Shown: positions 17,041 to 26,413, counted from the stretch's first letter. The stretch: DNA of 64,000 nt from Microbulbifer donghaiensis (GCF_900129095.1 NZ_FQVA01000002.1:186001-250000); one strand, 5' to 3'. Translations and numbers: made by a program. Notes: generated from the letters alone by a model not told the origin.

Positions 17041-17838
17041 CTATTCATCAAAGATGCAGGAGTTTCGGGCAAGGCTAAGCCCCGCGATCACACCGACACG
17101 CAACAGTTTCTGTAACAGCTCGCGACCGAACTTTTGCAGCGCATCGCTGTCCGTCTGGGGCATTTCCCCGGCCAGCTTCTGCAACAACTGGCGTCCGCTC
17201 AGGGCTTCAGCCTCTGCCAGCTGCAACAGGCGCGCGGTGACGGCGTTGATTTCCATAAACCCCACTTCGTCTTCGCGATCGCGATAAACCAGAAGAAATG
17301 TAGGGGTTTTTGGCGGTTCCTGCGGCTGGTAAGCGGGGCCAATTCTGTGCACCGGATAGCGGTAGCTGAGGCTCCAGACCAGTGGCGATACCACCGGCAC
17401 CGAGGCCATAACGTCACCATCGGCGAGCAATCCGGCGGGAAACTCGGCCTCACTGACATCCAGCGCCAACTCCACCCATTCGTAATGGGCCAGTTCCAGC
17501 AGGAAGGGCGGGTCCCCCGCCTGGGTGCCGCGCTCGTTCTGCAGATAGTGCAGGAACTCCTCACTGATCTGTAAAAAGTACGGGCTGTGAGAGGTATGGC
17601 GGTGCACGAAATCGCGCACCATAGTGTGCCAGCGCTCATTGCTGTACAAACTGCGCAACACCGGGAAGCCGCCGGCGATAAACGACTCGATATTCTTGTA
17701 GATCAGGTCGCGGTAGATACCCATGCGCCGGTCCTCGATCTCCGCGGGCGGCGCACAGATATCCGGCGCGCGGAGGTGGGCGGCGAACTCGCGCTGCAAT
17801 CGCTGAAACTTGCGGGGTTTATCAACGGCCGTGGACAT
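17041..17838 (-). CDS. hvfC: HvfC/BufC-family partner protein (DUF2063)
   Basis: 265-residue protein of the DUF2063 family, annotated in databases as 'putative DNA-binding'. In studied hvf/buf systems it is the partner of the DUF692 enzyme and helps recognise the precursor peptide. Visible family features are the N-terminal helical region [13 protein letters not shown], the conserved [22 protein letters not shown] segment near residues 45-65, and the C-terminal beta/helix domain with [19 protein letters not shown]. The ATG at 17838 overlaps the upstream hvfB by 17 bases, so the two are translationally coupled. Its presence next to hvfA and hvfB makes this a complete core operon. Confidence 0.9.
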   Translation of the reverse strand: MSTAVDKPRKFQRLQREFAAHLRAPDICAPPAEIEDRRMGIYRDLIYKNIESFIAGGFPVLRSLYSNERWHTMVRDFVHRHTSHSPYFLQISEEFLHYLQNERGTQAGDPPFLLELAHYEWVELALDVSEAEFPAGLLADGDVMASVPVVSPLVWSLSYRYPVHRIGPAYQPQEPPKTPTFLLVYRDREDEVGFMEINAVTARLLQLAEAEALSGRQLLQKLAGEMPQTDSDALQKFGRELLQKLLRVGVIAGLSLARNSCIFDE

Positions 17839-18679
17839 AGCTCGCCTCCACGGACTGGGCGGCCTGTATGGCGCGGATGCGCGCCACTTCTTTCAGCAGT
17901 TGCGGCAGCGGCGGTATGTTGAAGTCGCGCTCCAGCAGTGTCGGCGCTGTGCCGTGAATCTCGTAGGCCTGCTCGAGTAGCTGCCACACCGGGTCGATCA
18001 CCGCGGCACCGTGGGTGTCCACCTTGAGGTCGTCGGCTTCATCGTAGTGGCCGGCGACATGTATATAGCGTATGCGTTCGCCGGGAATTCCGCGCAGGAA
18101 CTCGAGCGGATCGTAGAGGTGATTGATGGCGTTTACGTAGGTGTTGTTGACGTCGAGCAACAGGTCGCAGTCCGCCTCCTGCAGCACCGCATTGAGGAAT
18201 TCCAGCTCGGTCATTTCCTGCCCCGGTGCGGCATAGTAGGAGACATTCTCCATCGCGATGCGCTGTTCCAGCACATCCTGCACGACGCGAATGCGCTCGG
18301 CCACATAGCTCACCGCTTCGGCGGTGAACGGGATGGGCAGCAGGTCGTACAGGTGGCCGTCGTCGGAGCAGTAACTGAGGTGTTCGCTGTAACAGCGAAT
18401 GTTGTTTTCGCGCATAAACGCTTTGATGGATCGGACCAGATCCAGATCCAGCGGTGCCGGCGAACCAATGGATAGGGACAGACCGTGTATCACGAACGGG
18501 AAACGCTCTGTGTACTGGCGGAACCAGCGCCCGTAGCGTCCGCCGACACCGATCCAGTTCTCCGGTGCCACCTCGAGAAAATCCACCGCATCCGACGACA
18601 GGTCCTCGCCCATCATCGAACGGCGCAGACCGAGGCCGGCACCTTGAACCGGATATTCTCTTGTAGCCAATTTTTTCAT
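17822..18679 (-). CDS. hvfB: HvfB/BufB-type DUF692 multinuclear iron enzyme
   Basis: 285-residue TIM-barrel enzyme of the DUF692 (MNIO) family, which uses a multi-iron centre and oxygen to remodel precursor-peptide cysteines. The sequence starts with the family signature [11 protein letters not shown] and contains [11 protein letters not shown] near residue 38, [43 protein letters not shown] and IHVAGHYD, which together supply the conserved His, Glu, Asp and Asn metal ligands. The ATG at 18679 is preferred; a GTG directly precedes it. The hvfA gene encoding the substrate lies 71 bases upstream beyond a hairpin. The product acts on the six cysteines of the precursor by analogy with Haemophilus HvfB. 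Confidence 0.93.
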   Translation of the reverse strand: MKKLATREYPVQGAGLGLRRSMMGEDLSSDAVDFLEVAPENWIGVGGRYGRWFRQYTERFPFVIHGLSLSIGSPAPLDLDLVRSIKAFMRENNIRCYSEHLSYCSDDGHLYDLLPIPFTAEAVSYVAERIRVVQDVLEQRIAMENVSYYAAPGQEMTELEFLNAVLQEADCDLLLDVNNTYVNAINHLYDPLEFLRGIPGERIRYIHVAGHYDEADDLKVDTHGAAVIDPVWQLLEQAYEIHGTAPTLLERDFNIPPLPQLLKEVARIRAIQAAQSVEASYVHGR

Positions 18680-18702
18680 CACTTATTTTTGCTGGCGATT
18701 TC

Positions 18703-18732
18703 GAGGGGCGGCATGCAAAAACGCCGCCCCTC
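18703..18732 (-). promoter_or_regulatory. Intercistronic hairpin between hvfA and hvfB
   Basis: GAGGGGCGGC (18703-18712) and GCCGCCCCTC (18723-18732) form a perfect 10-bp GC-rich stem with a 10-base loop, located 18 bases after the hvfA stop. There is no U tract behind it. It likely attenuates read-through or protects the hvfA 3' end, so that precursor mRNA exceeds enzyme mRNA. Confidence 0.65.
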
Positions 18733-18750
18733 TATAGGGCTAGAACCGAA

Positions 18751-19068
18751 TTATCCGCCGCACTTGCCCTCGCCGCATTTACCTTCTTTCTTTTTACCCT
18801 CTTCTTTTTTACCTTCGCCGCATTTACCTTCGCCGCACTTACCTTCTTTTTTCTTGCCTTCTCCGCACTTACCTTCGCCGCATTTGCCTTCTTTTTTCTT
18901 TTCGCCTTCCTGCTCCTGATCGTTCAGGGCGAGGCTGTAGCCACTTGACAGTTCTTCGGCCGCGAAGGGGTTGGCACTGTCAGCCGCGGCGGACACATTG
19001 ATGGCTGCCGTGGCGAGGAAAGCCGCGCCGACGGCCGCTGCAACCGGGGAAAGATGCTTCTTGCTCAT
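18751..19068 (-). CDS. hvfA: HvfA-type precursor peptide with six EGKCG motifs
   Basis: 105-residue precursor of a copper-binding modified peptide. A signal peptide (MSKKHLSPVAAAVGAAFLAT, cleavage near VSAAADS) targets it to the periplasm. A short linker (residues 30-55) leads into a low-complexity Lys/Glu/Gly tail with six EGKCG motifs; the cysteines are residues 63, 68, 78, 83, 98 and 103, all within the tail. In Haemophilus, HvfB and HvfC convert EGKCG cysteines to oxazolone/thioamide pairs that bind copper; the same is inferred here. The ATG at 19068 is preceded by CAGGAGAATT, a strong ribosome site. First gene of the hvfABC unit. Confidence 0.93.
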   Translation of the reverse strand: MSKKHLSPVAAAVGAAFLATAAINVSAAADSANPFAAEELSSGYSLALNDQEQEGEKKKEGKCGEGKCGEGKKKEGKCGEGKCGEGKKEEGKKKEGKCGEGKCGG

Positions 19069-19134
19069 AACAATTCTCCTGAAAATTACCCTGAGTAATA
19101 AAAGACACACATTGGGCGTGCCAATCCTCTGCGG

Positions 19135-19140
19135 AGTATA
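19135..19140 (-). promoter_or_regulatory. Possible hvfA -10 box
   Basis: On the minus strand this reads TATACT, 66 bases upstream of the hvfA ATG, with ATGACT 19 bases further upstream as a weak -35. No metal-regulator operator was recognised. Tentative. Confidence 0.3.
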
Positions 19141-19299
19141 GTGCTACCGCAGAAAAACCAGTCATGCGTTGAGACAGGGCGCTATTCGGCCAATGTATAT
19201 CGCCGTTTCCGCACTTTTATCCCTTTCTCAACCTTTTTGTCGCGCGAGACGATGAGATATTACAGCGCCGACGAAACAATCTTGCACCCCTTCTCGTCG

Positions 19300-22200
19300 C
19301 TACCGTTGCGCCGCCAATAACGGGGCCGATTGCTGAATTTCCACCCAGAGCTTATGCAGGCGCTTGCCCGATACCGGCATCAGGGTTTTCAGGGTTTGGG
19401 CGAACAGGGAGATACGGAACTCTTCCAACATCCAGCGGTACTGGTTGAGCTGCGGTTCGGCGGCCAGTGTTCTGGCTGCGTAACGCTCCGCCAGAACAAG
19501 ATATGGCTCAGCGATCTTGTGGAATTCACCTTGCAGCTTGCGGTCGCGGTTTGGGTCCAGTGCCGCTTTTTCCAGGCGCAGCGCTATGCCTTTCAGATAG
19601 CGGCCGTACTGCCGCAACCACTCCAGCGGCGTATCGAACAGGAAACCGCGGTAGAAGAGTCCGCTCAACTGCTGCTGCATGTCCCCCACCGCCATGGCGA
19701 CCGCCAGGTTTTTCTGCTGCTTTATCTGCTTTCGCAGCGGTACCAGCTGCGCCAGCGCCTTGACCAGCAGCTCTGCTATTTCCTGCGCGACACCGATCAG
19801 CTCACCGCTTTTTTCCAGCGCGGCCATGAACTCCGCTTCGGTGCGCGGCCACTGCTCGTCGGGCCAGAAAACCTCCCGCGCGGCGGCGAGCAATACGTCA
19901 TCCGCCACCTCTTCGCGCCGGCCGAGATCCGCCGCCGACAGGCCCAGCTCCTTGCCGCGCAATAATTCCTTGCGCAGGTATTTCACCGGCTCGGGCAGGT
20001 GCAGCAGTGCCAGGCGGCAGATGCCGGCGCGGGACAAGCGCTGCGCCTCGGCCGGATTGTCGAGGAGTTTCAGCGATACGCTGTCTTTTCCTTCCACCAG
20101 GGCCGGATAGGCCCGCACCTTGAGGCCGCCCTGTTGCAAAGTGTGCGTTTCCGGCAGGTGGCCGAAATCCCAACTGGTGATGCCGTCGCGCTCGAAATCG
20201 TCACCGGCACTGGCCAATTCCTTCTGCACGCGATCGCGATAGCGCGCCTGTAGCGCCGCCAGGTCCCGGCCCTGATCGAGCAGCTTGCCCTCCTCGTCCA
20301 GCACCTGAATATTGAAACGATAGAAATCCTCCAGCGACTGCTCCGCCGATTCCCAGGCGGCATCCGGCAGTTCCTGGGCGGTCTGGCGGTGCAGCTCTTT
20401 GGCCAGCGAGTGCCACAGCGGTGTATTGTCCGGCTGCAGTTTTGGCAGCGCGCGGTCCACTGCCGCCGGTACCGGTACAAACACCTTGCGCCACTGCTTT
20501 GGCAGCGCCTTGATCAGCGCAATGCACTTGTCACGCAGAATGCCCGGCACCAGCCACGACAGTCGCGCCGCCGGAACCTGATGCAGGGCGCCGACGGGCA
20601 CCTGAATACTCACGCCATCGTCGACACTGCCCGGCTCGAAGTGGTAGCTGAGCGGAAATACGATGCCACCCGCCTGCAACTCATCCGGGAACTGCGCCTC
20701 GCCCACATGTTCGGCACTCTGCTGCATCAACAGCTCGCGCGGGATGAACAGCAATTGCGGATCGGCGCTCTCCACCTTCTTGCGCCAGTGTTCGAAGCCG
20801 GCCAGGTTGACGATGTCCGCGGGAATGCGCTCGTCGAAAAACTGGAAGATCACCTGGTCATCGACGACGATATCGCGGCGGCGCGACTTGGCTTCCAGGT
20901 CCTCGAGCTCATGCAGCAGGTCCTTGTAGTGAGTGATGAAGCGGCCCTTGCCGCGGTAGCGCTGCTCGACCAAGGCCTGGCGGATGAAGACTTCACGCGC
21001 CGTTTGCGGATCCAGCTTGCCGTAGTGGATGCGCCGTTTCTCTACCAGTACCAATCCGTACAGGGATATCTTCTCGAACGCCATCACCTGGCCGGCACGG
21101 GCATCGTAGTGCGGCTCGAAATAATTGCGCTTCACCAGGTGCGCGGATGCCGCCAGCACCCAGTCCGGCTCTATCTTCGCCACCGTGTGCGCGAACAGGC
21201 GGCTGGTTTCCAGCAGCTGTGCCGCCACTACCCAGGGCGGTGGTTTCTTGAACTGGCCGGAACCGGGGAAGATATGGAAGCGGCGGTTGCGGCAGCCGAT
21301 AAACTCCTTGTTCTCGTCGCGCACGCCGATATTGCCGAGCAGGCCCGGTACTATGGCGCGGTGCACGGCGGCATAACCTTGGGCGGAGTCGTCGGCCGCC
21401 TCGCGATTCTCCTTCAGTTTCAGTTCCCGGCAGGCTATACGCAGTTGGTGGTGTATGTCACGCCACTCGCGCATGCGCAGCCACGACAGGAAATTCTTCT
21501 GGCACCACTTGCGCAGCTGGTTCTGGCTGAGCTCCTGGCGCTGCGCCTCGAAGGTGTCCCACAGCTGTACAAAGGAGAGGAAGTCGGACTGTTCGTGCCG
21601 CCACTGGCGGTGCTTTTCATCCGCGGCCTGGCGCTTTTCCGCCGGCCGCTCGCGCGGATCCTGCACCGCCAGTGCGCTGACAATTATCAGCACCTCGCGC
21701 AGGCTGCCGCACTCCGCAGCCGCCATCAGCATGCGGCCGAGCCGCGGATCCAGCGGCAGACGCGACAGGGCGCGCCCAAGTGGTGTCACCCTGCCCTCGC
21801 CGTCCACCGCCTGCAGTTCCTGCAACAGCTTGTAACCGTCGTTGATCAGGCGCGGATCCGGCGGATCGACAAACGGAAAATCGCGGATATCGCCGATCCT
21901 GAGCTGCAGCATCTGCAGAATCACCGCGGCCAAATTGGTGCGCAGGATTTCCGCGTCGGTGAACTCCGGGCGCTGCTCGAAGTCGCGCTCCTCGTACAGG
22001 CGCACGCAGACGCCGGCGCTGACGCGGCCGCAGCGGCCGGCGCGCTGGTTGGCGCTCGCCTGGGAGACGGCCTCGACCGGCAAGCGCTGGATCTTGCTGC
22101 GGTAGCTGTAGCGGCTGATCCGCGCGGTGCCCGGGTCGATCACATAGCGGATGCCGGGCACGGTAATCGAAGTCTCGGCGACATTGGTGGCCAGCACGAT

Positions 22201-23280
22201 GCGCCGCCCCCTGGAGCCGGATGCAGAGTGAAACACCCTGGCCTGCTCCGCCAGGCTGAGGCGCGCATATAGCGGCAGTATCTCCAGCTGCGGAATCTGC
22301 GCGTCCCTGAGGGCCTTGGCGCACTCGCGGATCTCCCGCTCACCGCTCATAAACACCAGAATGTCGCCCCCGGTGTGCCGGCCACCGGGGTGCCGGCCAC
22401 CGCGCCGGCCGCTGCTCTTCTCTTCATGCAGCAGTTCTTCCACCGCGGTGATCACCTGTTCATTCAGGTCGGCATCGCTGTCCGCCGGTGGCCGATAGTG
22501 GATCTCAACCGGGTAGGTACGGCCGGACACCTCGATAATCGGCGCATCGTCGAAGTGCCGGGAAAATTTCTCCAGATCGATGGTGGCCGAAGTAATGATC
22601 AGCTTCAGGTCCGGGCGCTTCGGCAGAATGGTTTTCAGATAGCCGAGCAGGAAATCGATATTGAGGCTGCGCTCGTGGGCCTCGTCGACGATCAGCGTGT
22701 CGTACTTGTTCAGCAGCGGATCGCGCTGAATCTCCGCCAGCAGTATGCCGTCGGTCATCAGCTTGATATGGGTGTGCTCGGTGCTGTGGTCGGTGAAGCG
22801 CACCTGGTAGCCGACCGACTCGCCGAGCGGCTGTTGCAGCTCCTCGGCGATGCGGTTGGCCACGGTGCGCGCGGCGATGCGGCGCGGCTGTGTATGGCCG
22901 ATCTGGCCGAAGATACCGCGGCCCAGCTGCAGGCAGATTTTCGGCAGCTGCGTGGTCTTGCCCGACCCCGTCTCGCCGGCGACCACCACCACCTGGTGTT
23001 TGCCGATCAACTCGGCGATCTCTTCGCGCCGTGCCACCACCGGCAGCCCTTCCGGCCAACGCACCTCGGGCAGCTTGCGCCGGCGCGCTTCCGCCAGCGC
23101 CATCGACGCCTCCACCTGTTCCCCCAGCTGCGTCAGCATGCGGTCAACCGGCTTGCCCTCCTTCTGGCGTCGGCGCGCGTTATTGAGCGATTTTCTCAGG
23201 CGAAAGCGATCCCCCCCCATACAGTGGGCGATCTGCGTATCCAGTGCGCTCAGCGCTTGTTTGGCTTCGATGTGACTCAT
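19300..23280 (-). CDS. hrpA: ATP-dependent RNA helicase HrpA
   Basis: DEAH-box helicase of 1326 residues, close to the usual ~1300, acting on mRNA and stalled ribosomes. The Walker A motif is GETGSGKTTQLPK near residue 100, the DEAH box is in LIVDEAHERSLNIDFLLGYL, motif III is SATID, and motif VI is QRAGRCGR near residue 410. The HA2 and OB-fold regions follow, then the long HrpA-specific C-terminal domain (YSRY-type LNQYRWMLEEFRISLFAQ and KTLMPVSGKRLHKLW at the end). The ATG at 23280 is the first. Divergent from the POT transporter gene. All plus-strand frames across it are shadows. Confidence 0.96.
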   Translation of the reverse strand: MSHIEAKQALSALDTQIAHCMGGDRFRLRKSLNNARRRQKEGKPVDRMLTQLGEQVEASMALAEARRRKLPEVRWPEGLPVVARREEIAELIGKHQVVVVAGETGSGKTTQLPKICLQLGRGIFGQIGHTQPRRIAARTVANRIAEELQQPLGESVGYQVRFTDHSTEHTHIKLMTDGILLAEIQRDPLLNKYDTLIVDEAHERSLNIDFLLGYLKTILPKRPDLKLIITSATIDLEKFSRHFDDAPIIEVSGRTYPVEIHYRPPADSDADLNEQVITAVEELLHEEKSSGRRGGRHPGGRHTGGDILVFMSGEREIRECAKALRDAQIPQLEILPLYARLSLAEQARVFHSASGSRGRRIVLATNVAETSITVPGIRYVIDPGTARISRYSYRSKIQRLPVEAVSQASANQRAGRCGRVSAGVCVRLYEERDFEQRPEFTDAEILRTNLAAVILQMLQLRIGDIRDFPFVDPPDPRLINDGYKLLQELQAVDGEGRVTPLGRALSRLPLDPRLGRMLMAAAECGSLREVLIIVSALAVQDPRERPAEKRQAADEKHRQWRHEQSDFLSFVQLWDTFEAQRQELSQNQLRKWCQKNFLSWLRMREWRDIHHQLRIACRELKLKENREAADDSAQGYAAVHRAIVPGLLGNIGVRDENKEFIGCRNRRFHIFPGSGQFKKPPPWVVAAQLLETSRLFAHTVAKIEPDWVLAASAHLVKRNYFEPHYDARAGQVMAFEKISLYGLVLVEKRRIHYGKLDPQTAREVFIRQALVEQRYRGKGRFITHYKDLLHELEDLEAKSRRRDIVVDDQVIFQFFDERIPADIVNLAGFEHWRKKVESADPQLLFIPRELLMQQSAEHVGEAQFPDELQAGGIVFPLSYHFEPGSVDDGVSIQVPVGALHQVPAARLSWLVPGILRDKCIALIKALPKQWRKVFVPVPAAVDRALPKLQPDNTPLWHSLAKELHRQTAQELPDAAWESAEQSLEDFYRFNIQVLDEEGKLLDQGRDLAALQARYRDRVQKELASAGDDFERDGITSWDFGHLPETHTLQQGGLKVRAYPALVEGKDSVSLKLLDNPAEAQRLSRAGICRLALLHLPEPVKYLRKELLRGKELGLSAADLGRREEVADDVLLAAAREVFWPDEQWPRTEAEFMAALEKSGELIGVAQEIAELLVKALAQLVPLRKQIKQQKNLAVAMAVGDMQQQLSGLFYRGFLFDTPLEWLRQYGRYLKGIALRLEKAALDPNRDRKLQGEFHKIAEPYLVLAERYAARTLAAEPQLNQYRWMLEEFRISLFAQTLKTLMPVSGKRLHKLWVEIQQSAPLLAAQR

Positions 23281-23454
23281 GATCCGGGAAGAAACTGCAA
23301 ACGCGCGATTATACCTGCCGCGGCCGTCGCCTTCACTGCAGTGAGTTTGCGCTTTTTGGCGCTCAACTATACTTGGGCAGACGCACGACTTTCCCCGTGG
23401 TCGCGGTCAATCGCCGCGCCCGCGGATGCATGCCGTAACTTGCGAGCTGTACCT

Positions 23455-24930
23455 ATGCAAGATCTCAAACCCAAACCGCCGGCCAGCGCCGGAGAAATGC
23501 TCGGTCATCCCAAGGGGTTGTTTTTGCTCTTTGGCACCGAGATGTGGGAGCGCCTCAGCTACTACGGTATGCGGGGTATTTTCGTCTTTTACCTGACCTC
23601 GGCGGCAACCGCCGCAGTATTCGGCTGGGAGGCCCTGTCGGATACCGAACTGCAATCCAAGGCCCTGAGCTACCTGGGCTGGTATGCGATGCTGGTCTAC
23701 CTGACACCGATTATCGGCGGCTGGGTGGCGGACAACAAATGGGGGCAACGGCGCTGCATCATGTTCGGCGGTGTGCTGATGATGCTGGGCCAGTTCTCCC
23801 TCGGCTTCCCCCACAGCTGGCTGCCGGACGGATCCGAAATCTACATGCTGTGGCTGGGTCTCGCACTGATGATTATCGGCAACGGGTTTTTCAAGCCGAA
23901 CATCTCCACCATGGTCGGCGACCTCTACGATGAGGGGGACCAGCGCCGCGACACCGCCTTCACGATTTTCTACATGGGCATCAACCTGGGATCCATCCTC
24001 GGCTACCTGGTGATCGGCTGGATTGGTGAGAAGGTCAATTACCAGCTCGCCTTCTTCGTCGCCGGGCTCGGCATGCTGCTGGGCCTGATATTGCAGATGA
24101 CCCAGGCCAAGCGCTACCTCGGCGAGATCGGCAACCAGCCGTCGGCGAAACTGGGCTTGAAACAGGAATCCGTCGACAAGCACGCGCCGCTCACACAGGA
24201 AGAGCGAGACCGTATCAAGGTGATCCTGATTCTCGGCTTGTTTACGGTAATTTTCTGGGCCGGCTTCGAACAGGCCGCCGGCTCGATGAACCTGTTTGCC
24301 AAATACAACACCGACCTGCACGTGTTCGGCTGGGAAATCCCGGCGAGCTGGCTGCAGATGGTCAACCCGCTGTTTATCATCATTCTCGCACCGATCATCG
24401 CCAGTATCTGGGTCGGCCTCGGAGACCGCGAGCCCAATTCGCCGACAAAATTCAGCATGGGCCTGGTGTTCCTGGGCCTGGGCTTTGTCGCCATGGTCGG
24501 TGCGGCACTGCAGATCGGCGACTCCGAGACCGTCAAGGCGAGCCCCTGGTGGCTGATCTTCGCCTACATTTTTCACACCATCGGCGAGCTGTGTCTGTCC
24601 CCGATCGGACTCTCCATGGTGACCAAGCTGTCGCCGCTGCGCTACCTGTCGCTGATGATGGGGCTCTGGTTTGCCTTTATCGGTATCGCCAACAAGGGCG
24701 CCGCGGAAATCGGTAAGCTGGTCGGCGAGTCTGGCCCGCTGGCAACTTTCGGCGGCGTCGCCATCGCCGCGATTGCCGCAGGCATTATCCTGTTCTTCCT
24801 GCGCAACAAGCTGGTGGATTGGATGCACGGCGCGGAAGAGGTGCACGTCAAAGTGGGCGACACCACCAAAGAGGAAATCAGCATCACTGCCGATCACGAG
24901 GGTACACCGCCCAGACATTTCAGCGGCTGA
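23455..24930 (+). CDS. Proton-dependent peptide transporter, POT family (copy 1)
   Basis: 491-residue inner-membrane symporter importing di- and tripeptides with protons. The real start is the ATG at 23455; the open frame upstream is antisense to hrpA. Family signatures: GTEMWERLSYYGMRGIFVFYL at residues 25-45 (ExxER-type proton-coupling helix 1), the PTR2 signature in NGFFKPNISTMVGDLYDEGD and RRDTAFTIFYMGINLGS near residues 140-180, and FWAGFEQAAGSMNLFA in the C-terminal half. Twelve or more membrane segments are visible. A second POT gene is at 56.5 kb. The stop is followed by a heptamer inverted array. Confidence 0.93.
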   Translation: MQDLKPKPPASAGEMLGHPKGLFLLFGTEMWERLSYYGMRGIFVFYLTSAATAAVFGWEALSDTELQSKALSYLGWYAMLVYLTPIIGGWVADNKWGQRRCIMFGGVLMMLGQFSLGFPHSWLPDGSEIYMLWLGLALMIIGNGFFKPNISTMVGDLYDEGDQRRDTAFTIFYMGINLGSILGYLVIGWIGEKVNYQLAFFVAGLGMLLGLILQMTQAKRYLGEIGNQPSAKLGLKQESVDKHAPLTQEERDRIKVILILGLFTVIFWAGFEQAAGSMNLFAKYNTDLHVFGWEIPASWLQMVNPLFIIILAPIIASIWVGLGDREPNSPTKFSMGLVFLGLGFVAMVGAALQIGDSETVKASPWWLIFAYIFHTIGELCLSPIGLSMVTKLSPLRYLSLMMGLWFAFIGIANKGAAEIGKLVGESGPLATFGGVAIAAIAAGIILFFLRNKLVDWMHGAEEVHVKVGDTTKEEISITADHEGTPPRHFSG

Positions 24931-24931
24931 C

Positions 24932-25116
24932 AGGGAATGCGGAATGCGGAATGCGGAATGCGGAATGCGGAATGCGGAATGCGGAAGAGGATGTGGAGCC
25001 CTTGCCGCCAGTCAACTTGTTTTCCTTGGCTTAGCTTAGGCGCGAACCAAATGTCCACCCGCAAACATGTAGTCGAATCGCGTATTCCGTATTCATCATT
25101 CCGCGTTCCGCATTAA
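24932..25116. repeat. Heptamer inverted array (GCGGAAT)n, copy 2
   Basis: Six perfect GCGGAAT units (24939-24980), flanked by AGGGAAT and GCGGAAG, are followed after about 96 bases by ATTCCGT, ATTCATC, ATTCCGC, GTTCCGC (25084-25111) and ATTAA. The plan and the ATTCATC-ATTCCGC right arm match copy 1, while the spacers differ. It sits between convergent genes (POT and VWA protein) directly behind both stop codons. Confidence 0.9.
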
Positions 25117-25118
25117 CC

Positions 25119-26300
25119 TCACCGCCCCTTCACCAGACAGGCGATCGCCCGGTCCAGCCCTTCCAGCGTCATCGGATACATATGATCGTGGACGAGGCGC
25201 TTGGTGAGGCCGATGCTCGGCGTGTACTGCCAGTATTCCTCACCGACCGGGTTCAGCCAGATTAACTTGCCGTAGGTATCGGTCACCCGCTCCATCCAGG
25301 CCGCCCCCGGCTCCTCGTTCATATGCTCGACACTGCCGTAGCGGCTGGTGATTTCGTAGGGCGCCATCGATGCATCGCCGACGAAGATCACCTTGTAGTC
25401 CTTGCCGTAGGTGCGCAGCACTTCCAGCAGGGGTGTTGTCTCGCTGTAGCGGCGCTGGTTGTCCTTCCACACGTGCTCGTAGACAAAGTTGTGGAAGTAG
25501 AAATATTCCAGGTGCTTGAATTCGGAGCGGCACGCGGAAAAGAGCTCTTCGCACACCCGCACATAGGGATCCATGGAGCCGCCGACATCGAAAAAGATCA
25601 GCACCTTCACTGCATTGTGGCGCTCCGGCACCATCTTGATATCCAGCAGCCCGGCGTTGCGCGCGGTCGAGGAAATGGTGTCATCCAGGTCCAGCTCCTC
25701 CGCGGCGCCGGTGCGAGCGAACTTGCGCAGTTTGCGCAGGGCGACCTGGATATTGCGTGTACCGAGGGCAATGCTGTCATCCAGGTTTTTGAACTGGCGC
25801 TTCTGCCACACTTTGGCCGCTGAGCGATTGCGACTGCTGCCGCCCACGCGGATACCCCCGGGGTGATAGCCGCTGTTGCCGAAAGGGCTGGTACCGCCGG
25901 TGCCGATCCAGCGATTGCCGCCGCTGTGGCGCTCTTTCTGCTCCTCGAGGCGCTTCTGGAATTCCTCCAGCAGCTTTTCCAGGCCGCCAAGACTCTCGAT
26001 CTTGGCTTTTTCCTCTTCGCTCAGCTGCTTCGTGAATTCCGCTCGCAGCCAGTCTTCGGGAATCATCTGCTCGAGAATATCGTCGAGGGTTTCCAGGTCC
26101 TTGAAGTAGGCATCGAAAGCGCGATCGTATTTGTCGAAGTGTTTTTCGTCTTTGACCAGGCAGGTGCGCGACAGGAAATAAAACTCTTCCAGGTTGGCAA
26201 ACACCAGATGCTGCTGCAGCGCCTCCAGTAGCGAAAGCAGTTCGGTGATGGAGACCGGCAGTTTGTAGCGGCGCAGGTTGAGGAAAAATCCGATGAGCAT
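25119..26300 (-). CDS. VWA domain-containing CoxE-like protein
   Basis: 393-residue cytoplasmic protein of the VWA/CoxE type that works with a MoxR AAA+ ATPase as a metal-cofactor or complex-maturation chaperone. The N-terminal half is helical and charged (LEEFQKRLEEQKERHSGG), followed by a Gly-rich linker (residues 125-160). The C-terminal VWA fold has the MIDAS motif DVGGSM near residue 240 (DxGxS instead of DxSxS), a conserved threonine region (ETTPLLEVLRTYG) and VIFVGDASMAPYE supplying the distal aspartate. It lies downstream of the moxR gene on the same strand with a REP pair in between. The client protein is unknown. Confidence 0.85.
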   Translation of the reverse strand: MLIGFFLNLRRYKLPVSITELLSLLEALQQHLVFANLEEFYFLSRTCLVKDEKHFDKYDRAFDAYFKDLETLDDILEQMIPEDWLRAEFTKQLSEEEKAKIESLGGLEKLLEEFQKRLEEQKERHSGGNRWIGTGGTSPFGNSGYHPGGIRVGGSSRNRSAAKVWQKRQFKNLDDSIALGTRNIQVALRKLRKFARTGAAEELDLDDTISSTARNAGLLDIKMVPERHNAVKVLIFFDVGGSMDPYVRVCEELFSACRSEFKHLEYFYFHNFVYEHVWKDNQRRYSETTPLLEVLRTYGKDYKVIFVGDASMAPYEITSRYGSVEHMNEEPGAAWMERVTDTYGKLIWLNPVGEEYWQYTPSIGLTKRLVHDHMYPMTLEGLDRAIACLVKGR

Positions 26301-26327
26301 ATCAGTTCCGACGTAGCCGAATTCGGG

Positions 26328-26399
26328 CTGTAGGAGCCTGCTTGCAGGCGAACAAGGGCGGAGTTCTGTAGCCCTTCGCCTGCAAGCAGGCTCCTACAG
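26328..26399. repeat. REP inverted pair between moxR and the VWA gene
   Basis: Two 24-base arms (26328-26351 and 26376-26399) are perfect complements of each other and belong to the GTAGGAGCCTGC...GCAGGCGA family of REP sequences seen near the RAYT gene, here with CTTGCAG instead of CCTGCAG. The centre is 24 bases. This forms a stable hairpin between two co-oriented genes. Confidence 0.9.
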
Positions 26400-26413
26400 G
26401 GAAGATCAAGGAT

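Noticed and set aside
20389-22272. 627-codon plus-strand frame inside hrpA
   Set aside because: Antisense to the well-conserved HrpA reading frame; its length is a by-product of GC-rich codon bias.
22375-23454. N-terminal extension of POT copy 1 making an 851-residue fusion
   Set aside because: The extension is antisense to hrpA; POT homology starts right after ATG 23455.
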